Assembly: GCA_036012865.1 (NCBI GenBank)
Contig: DASCQC010000012.1
Span: 1 to 49,691, forward strand
DNA from: DASCQC01 sp036012865
GTDB lineage: Bacteria > Pseudomonadota > Gammaproteobacteria > Comchoanobacterales > Comchoanobacteraceae
Reading direction: 5' to 3'
Length of the DNA stretch: 49,691 nucleotides
Shown here: positions 1 to 8,166 of the stretch, piece after piece
How the letters are laid out: the number at the start of each line of letters is the position of its first letter
Numbering within the stretch: the stretch's first letter is position 1
The notes under the pieces: model-generated
What the model was told of the DNA's origin: nothing
Databases searched by the model: none
Seen by the model: only the letters and a program-made list of their open reading frames with translations
Program-made: the position numbers and the translations under genes

Positions 1-179
1 CCTTCACCCGTATCATACATCAACCCTAAATCATACATGGCATCAGCATCTCCGGTTATTGCCTTTTTACATACACTTTGAACGTGTCCTTTCATCTCAT
101 CACACGTTAATTTATCTTCTGCGTACACCTGATGAAATAAAAGTGATATAATTATTACCAAACATTTAAATGCATTCAT
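1..179 (-). CDS. Secreted Sel1-repeat protein, N-terminal part (runs off window edge)
   Basis: The reverse strand opens at an ATG preceded by GGAGA (about 7 bases away) and reads without a stop to the window edge, 59 codons. The first 20 or so residues form a signal peptide (hydrophobic VIIISLLF core, cleavage likely after VYA), followed by a short mature stretch with two cysteines (LTCDEMKG, QSVCKKA) and then the start of a Sel1 repeat (GDADAMYDLGLMYDTGEG). Sel1 repeats are TPR-like helical hairpins that bind proteins. This one would act in the periplasm or outside the cell. The region after the signal peptide is closely matched inside the pseudogene at 5725-6171. The C-terminal part is outside the window, so length and repeat number are unknown. 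Confidence 0.8.
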   Translation of the reverse strand, partial: MNAFKCLVIIISLLFHQVYAEDKLTCDEMKGHVQSVCKKAITGDADAMYDLGLMYDTGE

Positions 180-423
180 GCTTATCTCCAATTATATTGC
201 ATATAGCACTTTTTTTTCATTTTTTCTCAACTGTTTGAGCAGATATTTTTTATCATACTCTTTTTTCCCTTTTATGCTTCACTTATGCTTATTATACTTC
301 TGTCAAATATCAACTATACTACTCATCACAAGCAGCATACATATGGCCTTCCCATTTACAGATGCCTCCTGCTGCCGCACCCTTCACCATACTACTATCA
401 GCAACTTTTTTTGATTGTTTATC

Positions 424-3400
424 TCATTGAATCAACTTTTGTATCTTAACAACCTTTCCCTTTGCTTTCTCATCTCCAGCATCTGCTGCCTTGTTAAACC
501 CCTTCAAAGCTTCCTCATAATTTGGCTTTTTTCTAGGCTGGCCTTCACCTTTATTATACATTATCCCTAAATTCTTCATAGCAACAGCAACTCCTTCCTC
601 TGCTGGCTTTTGAGACCACTTCAGCGCTTCCTCATAATTTGGCTTATTTTCTGGCTGGCCTTCACCCTTTTTATACATCGCCGCTACATTAGACATAGCC
701 TTAGCATGTCCAGCATCTGCTGCCTTTTTATACCAATTAAACGCTTCCTCATAATTTGGTTGATTTCCTGGCTGACCTTCTCCCTTTTTATACATCGCCC
801 CTACATTAAACATAGCACTAACACACCCAGCATCTGCTGACTTTTTATACCAATTAAACGCTTCCTCATAATTTGGCTTATTTTCTGGCTGACCTTCACC
901 CCGCTCATACATCACCCCTAAATTAGACATAGCACTAACACACCCAGCATCTGCTGACTTTTTATACCAATTAAACGCTTCCTCATAATTTGGCTTATTT
1001 TCTGGCTGGCCTTCACCCCGCTCATACATCACCCCTAAATTATGCATAGCACCAGCATGTCCAGCCTCTGCTGCCTTCTTATTCCACTTTATCGCCTCTT
1101 TAAAGTTAGGCTTATTTCCAGGCTGGCCGACTCCCTTTTTATACATCACCCCTAAATTATGCATAGCCCTATCATCTCCTGCCTCGGCTGCCTTTTTATA
1201 CCAATTAAACGCTTCCTCATAATTTGGCTTATTTTCTGGCTGGCCTTCACCCCCAAAATACATCGACCCTAAATCATTCATAGCACCAGCATGTCCAGCC
1301 TCTGCTGCCTTCTTATTCCACTTTATCGCCTCTTTAAAGTTAGGCTTATTTCCAGGCTGACCCTCTCCCTTTTTATACTTCACCCCTAAATTAGACATAG
1401 CCTTAGCATGTCCAGCCTCTGCTGCCTTTGTATACCAATTAAACGCTTCCTCATAATTTGGCTTATTTCCGAGCTGGCCTTCTCCTTTAGCATACATCAC
1501 CCCTACATTAAACATAGCCTTAACCTGTCCACCCTCGGCTGCCTTTGTATACCACTTCAGCGCTTCCTCATAATTTGGCTTATTTTCTGGCTGACCTTCA
1601 CCCTTTTTATACATCGCCCCTACATTAAACATAGCCAAAACATCTCCTCCATCAGCTGCCTTTTTAGACCACTTCAAGGCTTCTTTATAGTTTGGTTGAT
1701 TTCCAGGTTGTCCTAGCCCCCTCTCATACATCCACCCTAGACCCGACATGGCAGCAGCATCTCCTCCCTCGGCTGCCTTTGTATACCACTTCAAAGCTTG
1801 TTTATAATTTGGCTTATTTTCTGGCTGACCTTCACCCTTCCGATACATCAATCCTACATTAAACATAGCCTCAACATATCCTCCCTCGGCTGCCTTTGTA
1901 TACCACTTCAATGCTTGTTTATAATTTGGCTTATTTTCTGGCTGACCTTCACCCTGCCCATACATCACCCCTACATTAAACATAGCCTCAACATCTTCAC
2001 CCTCAGCTGCCTTTGTATACCACTTCAGCGCTTCCTCATCATTAGGTTTGTTTCCAGGCTGACCCTCTCCCTTTTTATACATCACCCCTACATTAAACAT
2101 AGCCTCAACATCTTCACCCTCAGCTGCCTTTTTATACCACTTCAGCGCTTCCTCATAATTTGGCTGATTTCCCGGCTGGCCTTCACCGTTATAATACATC
2201 ACCCCTAAAGTATTCATAGATCTAACAATTCCAGCATCTGCTGCCTGTGTATACCACTTTATCGCCTTCTCATAATTAGGCTTATTTTCTGGCTGACCTT
2301 CACCCTTCCGATACATCAATCCTACATTAAACATAGCCTCAACATATCCTCCCTCGGCTGCCTTTGTATACCACTTAAACGCTTCCTCATAATTTGGCTT
2401 ATTTTCTGGCTGACCCTCTCCATTTTTATACATCACCCCTAAATTATGCATAGCCTCATACATCCCCCCTAAATTATGCATAGCCTCAACATCTTCACCC
2501 TCAGCTGCCTTTTTATACCACTTCAGCGCTTCCTCATAATTTGGCTGATTTCCCGGCTGGCCTTCACCCCCAAAATACATCCACCCTAAATTCTTCATAG
2601 CACTAACACACCCAGCCTCTGCTGACTTTTTATACCACTTTATCGCCTCTTTAAAGTTTGGCTTATTTTCTGGCTGACCTTCACCCCGCTTATACATCTC
2701 CCCTACATTATTCATAGCATTAGCCTCTCCTCCCTCGGCTGCCTTTGTATACCACTTTATCGCCTCTTTAAAGTTAGGCTTATTTCCAGGCTGGCCGTCT
2801 CCCTTTTTATACATCACCCCTAAATTATGCATAGCCCTATCATCTCCTCCCTCAGCTCCCTTTTTATACCACTTCAAGGCTTCTTTATAGTTTGGTTTAT
2901 TTCCAGGTTGTCCTAGCCCCCTCTCATACATCCACCCTAGACCCGACATGGCAGCAGCATCTCCTCCCTCGGCTGCCTTTGTATACCACTTCAATGCTTG
3001 TTTATAATTTGGCTTATTTTCTGGCTGGCCATGACCTTTCTCATACATCAACCCTAAATTATTTATAGCATCAACATGTCCAGCATCTGCTGCCTTTGTA
3101 TACCATTCAACCGCCTTCTCAAAATTTGGCTTATTTTCTGGTTGGCCTTCACCCTTCTCATACATCACCCCTAAATTAGACATAGCCCAAGGATCTCCAG
3201 CCTCTGCTGCTTTTTTGATCAACTTAAATGCTTTCTTAAAATGATCCCATGAGTAATACATTTTTCCTAATGAATACATAGCATCTATCTTTAGAGGGCT
3301 GTTCTCTATAGCTAATAGAACATCACTGTATTCCTTTTGATTTATTTCTTTTAAGAATCCTAGCTCTTTAAATATACCTTTCAAAGTACTACCGTGAATA

Positions 3401-5436
3401 TACTTTTCAATAAAACCAATAAAATTAATCAGTAAATCTTTATCGCCATTGTCTATTTTAACTACAAAACTTCTCAATATAGAGCGTGCGATTAACTTTT
3501 TAATCTTATTCCGTATTCCCTCAGCTTCCAAAATCTCCCTTAAGAACTCATATGCATCTAAATGGGTTCTCAATAAACTTACTAGAAAATTTATGTACCC
3601 TTCTTTTTCTTCTAGACCCATTCGATCATCAATAATTCTCTTAAACTCTTCTTCAATCCCTTTATCATAACCTCCTTCACACAGGAAAATTCTTACACAC
3701 ATCCTTTCTTTTTTATTGCCTTCTTTTGCATCTTCCTTAACTAGCCCTGCAACCACATCCTCATAATAATCAAGAACTTTTAATTGATCCAATTCGTTTT
3801 CTATAGCCATATGATACAGCCTTGAATATCTCTCAGAATACCTTGATAATATTTCCAATACCCTACTTGTATGCATCTCTTTCAATAAATACCCTGCCTG
3901 CGAACTCTGTTTATCTAACCATTGTCTCACCATCCATCTAATTTGATCCGAATCCTCTTCATAATGCTTCATAATTCTTTGAGCATAATGCGCTTTATTT
4001 GCTTTTCTATCCCAATCCAGATAACAGTAGGACCATACTTCCATTGATTTTAAATGATGCATAAAATCCAAACACATTAATTTACTTTGATCGTCTTCCT
4101 TCTCCATTAGATCACTAATTAACGACATCACTTCTTTTCCTAAGTCGATGCATGCTTTCTCTATTAATTCTTCATTCTCAGTTTGCAATTCACTTGCTTT
4201 TTTCTGCATATTTTCCTTCTGACCGCTCGCTAGCTTATCTTTAATCAAGGCTTTCGATTCCGATGAGTAACGCTTCAATCTTCTTTCTTTTTGAAACACA
4301 TCCTTCATCCCATTTTCATCGTCTCTCTCCTTTGATATATCACGACAAAACTCATGCATACTGGCTCTTATCTCTTTCTCAAAAGTCTCAACTTCAGTTT
4401 GTCCTTGAACCCTCTTCTTTTTTCGTTTAAGTGAATTTCCTGTTTCAACTCTAATGCTTTCAAACATACTTTGTGTTTTTGGCAAATAGGTCGGGCTGAT
4501 CTCCAAATTTGGAAATCCACTTTGCAAAATTTCCAAGCCTTCTTTTAGCCCACATCCTTCTTCAAAAATGAATATTTTAACATCACTGGTTTGCCTGCCG
4601 TGCGATCCCTTTGCTTTAACCGTTTTCAGCTTTTGATCATAATATCCCTTAAGAGCCCCAAGGACCTCTTCTTTAACCACCTCTTGTTTGTAATAAATAT
4701 CAACATACCTTAATTGATTTCTTAAATATTCCATTAATCCATCTTCACCGCCCCGTGCTTTTTTCTTATCTATCTGATGTCCATGCGCTGTGTTCTTGGG
4801 AACCTTCTGCTCCTGCTTTCCATACCACTCTCTTGATTTTTTTTCTAAAGCATCAATATTAAGTCTCAATGCGTTTTTCCTTACTTGTAAGTCTTTCATC
4901 TTTATGAATGACTCTGCACTCCTTTTTTTTAGCTTTATTTCATGTTTTGTTTGCGATGCATTGTGCTCTTCTTCTGTTTTTTCCTGTACCCTTTCTAACA
5001 CTATTTTTCGTGTCTCCTGACAATATCCGTTTTCTGGTATCTTCATTAAGGCTCTTTCTAAGACCTCAACTGTCATGTCTGGATTAGACACCTCGAGATT
5101 TAAACTCTCCTGACAAGCCTCAAGCTTTGTTTTTATCTTCTTATAACCCCGAATATCCCACTTATCAGATATTGCAAACATCTTCAATAGATCATCAATT
5201 CTTGCTAATATATCCTCTTCTGTGAACATTCCATCGAAATTGCTTCGAAATTGCATGATATCTCGTATAAATATCTGCTCCATCGCTCCTGGTTCGAACT
5301 TGAGTTCTCCTAGTTCGCACTCAAGTTCTCCGACATCCCATACTTCAGTTATTTTATCCATCCAAAAATTTACTTCTATAGAATGAGTTTTAACCCACGA
5401 TAAATATTTTGAATGTGCCGATGGCATAGATTTCAT
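424..5436 (-). CDS. Giant Sel1-repeat protein with long unrecognised N-terminal region
   Basis: 1670 codons; the ATG is preceded by GGAG seven bases upstream. There is no signal peptide or membrane segment, so the protein is probably cytosolic or exported by a route that does not use a Sec signal. Residues 1 to about 715 are charged and helical, with probable coiled coils around residues 150-210 and 385-430; I do not recognise this part. From about residue 718 to the end it consists of one degenerate and 23 clear Sel1 repeats with a 39-residue period, each carrying a linker of the type GEGQPENKPNYEEA. Sel1 arrays are protein-interaction scaffolds, and in intracellular bacteria several act on host pathways (family knowledge). 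The repeats are nearly identical at DNA level. A 10-residue insertion (EAMHNLGVMY) interrupts one unit. The last residues (KVVKIQKLIQ) are repeated at the end of the neighbouring pseudogene. A role as a host-directed effector is inference only. Confidence 0.88.
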   Translation of the reverse strand: MKSMPSAHSKYLSWVKTHSIEVNFWMDKITEVWDVGELECELGELKFEPGAMEQIFIRDIMQFRSNFDGMFTEEDILARIDDLLKMFAISDKWDIRGYKKIKTKLEACQESLNLEVSNPDMTVEVLERALMKIPENGYCQETRKIVLERVQEKTEEEHNASQTKHEIKLKKRSAESFIKMKDLQVRKNALRLNIDALEKKSREWYGKQEQKVPKNTAHGHQIDKKKARGGEDGLMEYLRNQLRYVDIYYKQEVVKEEVLGALKGYYDQKLKTVKAKGSHGRQTSDVKIFIFEEGCGLKEGLEILQSGFPNLEISPTYLPKTQSMFESIRVETGNSLKRKKKRVQGQTEVETFEKEIRASMHEFCRDISKERDDENGMKDVFQKERRLKRYSSESKALIKDKLASGQKENMQKKASELQTENEELIEKACIDLGKEVMSLISDLMEKEDDQSKLMCLDFMHHLKSMEVWSYCYLDWDRKANKAHYAQRIMKHYEEDSDQIRWMVRQWLDKQSSQAGYLLKEMHTSRVLEILSRYSERYSRLYHMAIENELDQLKVLDYYEDVVAGLVKEDAKEGNKKERMCVRIFLCEGGYDKGIEEEFKRIIDDRMGLEEKEGYINFLVSLLRTHLDAYEFLREILEAEGIRNKIKKLIARSILRSFVVKIDNGDKDLLINFIGFIEKYIHGSTLKGIFKELGFLKEINQKEYSDVLLAIENSPLKIDAMYSLGKMYYSWDHFKKAFKLIKKAAEAGDPWAMSNLGVMYEKGEGQPENKPNFEKAVEWYTKAADAGHVDAINNLGLMYEKGHGQPENKPNYKQALKWYTKAAEGGDAAAMSGLGWMYERGLGQPGNKPNYKEALKWYKKGAEGGDDRAMHNLGVMYKKGDGQPGNKPNFKEAIKWYTKAAEGGEANAMNNVGEMYKRGEGQPENKPNFKEAIKWYKKSAEAGCVSAMKNLGWMYFGGEGQPGNQPNYEEALKWYKKAAEGEDVEAMHNLGGMYEAMHNLGVMYKNGEGQPENKPNYEEAFKWYTKAAEGGYVEAMFNVGLMYRKGEGQPENKPNYEKAIKWYTQAADAGIVRSMNTLGVMYYNGEGQPGNQPNYEEALKWYKKAAEGEDVEAMFNVGVMYKKGEGQPGNKPNDEEALKWYTKAAEGEDVEAMFNVGVMYGQGEGQPENKPNYKQALKWYTKAAEGGYVEAMFNVGLMYRKGEGQPENKPNYKQALKWYTKAAEGGDAAAMSGLGWMYERGLGQPGNQPNYKEALKWSKKAADGGDVLAMFNVGAMYKKGEGQPENKPNYEEALKWYTKAAEGGQVKAMFNVGVMYAKGEGQLGNKPNYEEAFNWYTKAAEAGHAKAMSNLGVKYKKGEGQPGNKPNFKEAIKWNKKAAEAGHAGAMNDLGSMYFGGEGQPENKPNYEEAFNWYKKAAEAGDDRAMHNLGVMYKKGVGQPGNKPNFKEAIKWNKKAAEAGHAGAMHNLGVMYERGEGQPENKPNYEEAFNWYKKSADAGCVSAMSNLGVMYERGEGQPENKPNYEEAFNWYKKSADAGCVSAMFNVGAMYKKGEGQPGNQPNYEEAFNWYKKAADAGHAKAMSNVAAMYKKGEGQPENKPNYEEALKWSQKPAEEGVAVAMKNLGIMYNKGEGQPRKKPNYEEALKGFNKAADAGDEKAKGKVVKIQKLIQ
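430..3285 (-). repeat. Tandem array of 117-bp Sel1-coding repeats
   Basis: About 24 copies of a 117-bp unit lie head to tail inside the Sel1 gene. Copies are similar at synonymous sites too. The stretch beginning at 1681 recurs at 2881 over about 145 bp with two visible differences; the offset of 1200 bp equals ten units plus the 30-bp insertion. The stretch beginning at 1813 recurs at 2281, an offset of 468 bp or exactly four units. This pattern is expected from unequal crossing-over or gene conversion, so the unit number may vary between strains, always in frame. Confidence 0.9.
2429..2488 (-). repeat. 30-bp tandem duplication inside one Sel1 unit
   Basis: Copies 2429-2458 and 2459-2488 differ at one base. 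Because 30 is divisible by three the frame is kept and ten residues (EAMHNLGVMY type) are added, breaking the regular 39-residue period between repeats six and seven of the array. Confidence 0.9.
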
Positions 5437-5644
5437 TGTAATTCTCCAGAACAGTTAATCATACATTAACGTATAAAACAATAATAATCAAATACACTAA
5501 TGCAAAGCAATCTATCAAACCCTTCTTTAGCTTCCTTTCATTTATTCTGAATAATTTAAATTTCTCCTCTTCAATTCATCATTTAGATACTTTTAAGATA
5601 TTTCATCTTTTTCATCTGCGACAAAATATAAGCTGATAACTTTA

Positions 5645-5760
5645 TTATTCTCACATTTACAGGCCACCCCTGCTGTCGTACCCTTCACAAGACTACTATC
5701 AGCAACTTCTTTTGATTGTTTATCTCATTGAATCAACTTTTGTATCTTAACAACCTTTCC
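5645..5760 (-). repeat. Duplicated 3' end and downstream flank of the Sel1 genes
   Basis: This segment closely matches about 360-475. Both contain the coding end for KVVKIQKLIQ, the TGA stop, and about 60-70 bp of downstream sequence including the identical AAACAATCAAAA and GTTGCTGATAGTAGT stretches. The similarity continues beyond the stop codon, so it marks duplication of a DNA segment and not only protein-level constraint. Confidence 0.85.
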
Positions 5761-6171
5761 CTTTGCGTCCTCATCTCCAGCATCGGCTGCCTTCTTATAC
5801 CACTTCATCGCTTTTTTATAGTTCGGTTTACTGCCAGGCTGATCTTCACCACTCCAATACATCGACCCCATTTCAGTCATAGCTTCAGCATCTCCAGTTA
5901 TTGCCTTTTTACATACACTTTGAACGCCTCCTTTCATCCCATCACACGTTAATTTATCTCCTGCATATGGCTGATGAAACAAAGGCTCATATCCTGCATC
6001 TAGTGTCTTTTTATACCACTTAATCGCCTCTTTAAAGTTTGGCTTATTTCCTGGCTGGCCTTTACCCTTTTTATACATCAACCCTAAATGATACATAGCC
6101 CAAGCATCTCCACCCTCTGCTGCCTTTTTATACCACTTAATCGATCCTTTATAATTAGGTTTATTTTTTGC
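5725..6171 (-). pseudogene. Mosaic Sel1-repeat gene remnant
   Basis: The open frame starts just after an in-frame TGA (6172-6174) in the middle of a Sel1 linker (AKNKPNYKGSIKW), so the 5' end of the gene is missing; the first ATG (6096) lies inside a repeat and has no start-site context. After one and a half Sel1 units it switches to a sequence matching the mature N-terminus of the small secreted Sel1 protein at 1-179 (LFHQPYAGDKLTCDGMKGG against LFHQVYAEDKLTCDEMKGH), then returns to Sel1 repeats and ends with the same KVVKIQKLIQ tail as the giant gene. It is best read as a recombination product of two Sel1 genes. A short product from the ATG at 6096 (123 residues) cannot be excluded but would lack a signal peptide. 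Confidence 0.75.
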
Positions 6172-6223
6172 TCAAACATGGTTAGCTTACACCTATCCTA
6201 TGTTGTCTTTAACTTAGCTTTTT

Positions 6224-6718
6224 TCATCCTTCAATTCCGATATATAGATCAATTACAGCTTTTTCAGGGTTGGCTGCTCTATGGTCATACACTTCAAAAT
6301 CAGCTTTAAATTGGCGTTTTCCAACAAAATCAGCTGCACCCATTTGCCATATTTCTTGCCAAGACTGAATCACGATATCAGGCATGGGTCCTGATTTAGA
6401 TGTAAACTTTTGATAACGACTAGACTCTATGCTCATGGTTTTAAAACAATCAACTTGTTGCGTAGTCCCAGCCACGACTTCTTCACCTATCAGATAAGTA
6501 TATTCACCTTGATCTTGCTGCTCAAACTCGCAATACACAGCAAAAGTTTTCCCAGGGTTCAAACGATGTTGAATTTGATTGGCCATTTGTTCGTTAAAAT
6601 AGTTAGACACAAGCATTCCAATTTTAGCTCGCCCTGGATCCATTTCGTCATTGTTGTTAGTTCGAACGGTTATGCCTACTAGTGTCATCGTATTAAGTTT
6701 AATAATTTTATGTCGCAT
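6224..6718 (-). CDS. GyrI-like / AraC effector-binding domain protein
   Basis: 164 residues with a GGAGG six bases before the ATG. The sequence matches the GyrI-like small-molecule-binding fold by its typical C-terminal pattern: VIQSWQEIWQM, then FEVYDHRAANPEKAVIDLYIGI. It is a stand-alone ligand-binding domain without a DNA-binding part. Relatives bind hydrophobic or cationic compounds, or act as gyrase inhibitors (SbmC/GyrI) or cyclopropanoid hydrolases; the exact activity cannot be told here. The next gene upstream on the same strand encodes an AraC regulator ending in the same kind of domain, so the two probably respond to related ligands. Confidence 0.75.
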   Translation of the reverse strand: MRHKIIKLNTMTLVGITVRTNNNDEMDPGRAKIGMLVSNYFNEQMANQIQHRLNPGKTFAVYCEFEQQDQGEYTYLIGEEVVAGTTQQVDCFKTMSIESSRYQKFTSKSGPMPDIVIQSWQEIWQMGAADFVGKRQFKADFEVYDHRAANPEKAVIDLYIGIEG

Positions 6719-6786
6719 TGTTTGCCTCCAGTGTTCATTAAGTACATACAGTAACTTAATTTAACACTGTAAACCTGATATTTTGT

Positions 6787-7665
6787 CTACAGTTTATGCG
6801 CCCTATGATAACCTATCGGCACTTTTTGCATCGGTATGTAAATGGAGGTAGAGGTCTCTTTATAGATCTCAAAATCAAAGCCCTGAGATCTTAAATCATC
6901 AACCTGTGGAAACCAACTGCCATAAATATAGTGCCATGCCTCTTTTATTCGATCATTTCTGTTTAAGGTGAATTTAGCATAAACTGATGATTCAACCCGA
7001 TGAGTAACCATATCTGCAACAGGGTGAAAACAAGCATGAGATAAACCCGCAATAGTATATTTAAATTCACTTTGATCTGTCATCTCTGTATACATTCCAT
7101 AAAGGGGAGTGCGCGAAAGATCAAAATGCTCAATCATCTTACCCGATTGAATTATTTTTTCAGCAAATTCACAAATATCAACCGTCTGCTGATCGTCTTG
7201 CAATGTAGTCCTTATCATAAAACCCTTAACACAAAATGCAGGTAGACTTACCGCTTCTAGTGTTAACTCAAAATCTAACTCCCTTGAAGAAATAAATGTA
7301 TAGTCTCCAGTTAGATCCAATGGCTGGCAAACTATCACATCTTCTAAACCACGCCGACAATCAGAAGGAGTCATGGAGAACTGTTTGTAAAAAGCTCGAG
7401 TAAAACTCTCAGCCGATTGATACCCAGCAATAAGCGCAATATCTAGCACCGATTTTTTTGAACTTTGCAATAACGATACCGCCTCAGCTAATCGACGTTG
7501 ACGTATATATTCTTTCATGGTGAAACCTGTCATCTGATAAAATATCCTATGCATGTATGACAAAGAACTAAATGCAGCATTAGAAATATCATTCAATGTG
7601 AATTCATCATATAAATTCTCTTCAATGAATTCGAGAGCATTTTTAATACGTTGAAAATGTTTCAT
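6787..7665 (-). CDS. AraC-family regulator with GyrI-like ligand domain
   Basis: 292 residues. Residues about 1-105 are a double helix-turn-helix of AraC type (FTLNDISNAAFSSLSYMHRI; then SVLDIALIAGYQSAESFTRA and FYKQFSMTPSDCRRG). Residues about 130-290 form a GyrI/Rob-like effector-binding domain with the end pattern WFPQVDDLRSQGFDFEIYKE. The layout, DNA-binding at the N-terminus and ligand-binding at the C-terminus, is that of Rob/YdeE-type regulators. It lies 68 bp upstream of the stand-alone GyrI-like gene and is read in the same direction, so it probably controls it and itself. The ribosome-binding site is weak. Confidence 0.88.
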   Translation of the reverse strand: MKHFQRIKNALEFIEENLYDEFTLNDISNAAFSSLSYMHRIFYQMTGFTMKEYIRQRRLAEAVSLLQSSKKSVLDIALIAGYQSAESFTRAFYKQFSMTPSDCRRGLEDVIVCQPLDLTGDYTFISSRELDFELTLEAVSLPAFCVKGFMIRTTLQDDQQTVDICEFAEKIIQSGKMIEHFDLSRTPLYGMYTEMTDQSEFKYTIAGLSHACFHPVADMVTHRVESSVYAKFTLNRNDRIKEAWHYIYGSWFPQVDDLRSQGFDFEIYKETSTSIYIPMQKVPIGYHRAHKL

Positions 7666-8166
7666 GATTACTCAAAGTTAACAACTCTTACGCTCCAAAG
7701 AAGAAAACTTCATTGCTAAACGACACTACACTCAATAGCCCGTTACCCAAGGTCAACCACGCTTAGACCAACAAGGCAATCCTCATGACTGCTACCTTAA
7801 CATCAGCAGCGTTCTCCTGAAACACATAGCGGGTAGAAAAAATGCTTTAGATTCTTCTATGGGACCCTCTTCTACAATAACATACAAAATAAATTTATGA
7901 AAAACCTAGTACTAACGCCTAAAAATTGATACTAACAAAAGTAAAAATATGAACATTTGGAGGCAGGCCATACCCTTCATCCCAAAAAAACTCATAGCCG
8001 GTCTGATACACTATCACCCAGTAACAATTAATCCTCTGATTGTATGAATGTTTTCATCTCAGCTGTCTTTTTCATCGCATTGAATCGAATGAAATTATTA
8101 TAAGCTCCTTGACCCGTGATCAGCGAATACCTTCTTGGAAAAACTCATCCCCCCTCAGCCACATCT
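7666..8166. other. 500-bp non-coding gap
   Basis: No convincing gene is visible on either strand. Short open stretches exist around 7735-7910 but they are broken by stops, have no ribosome-binding site and show no recognisable motif. The gap should contain the promoter of the AraC gene and the end of the lysS transcript, but I see no clear hexamers and no GC-rich hairpin followed by a T-run. Confidence 0.5.

Noticed and set aside
610..2208. Several plus-strand ORFs rich in Ile/Leu/Phe/Trp opposite the Sel1 array
   Set aside because: They repeat every 117 bp because they are the antisense reading of the Sel1 repeats; they have no independent start signals.
430..3285. Possible CRISPR array because of regular repeats
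   Set aside because: The 117-bp period is coding throughout, with no alternating constant repeat and unique spacer.
7735..7915. Possible gene remnant or transposase fragment in the 7666-8166 gap
   Set aside because: Open stretches are short and interrupted, and no transposase motif or terminal inverted repeat is visible.
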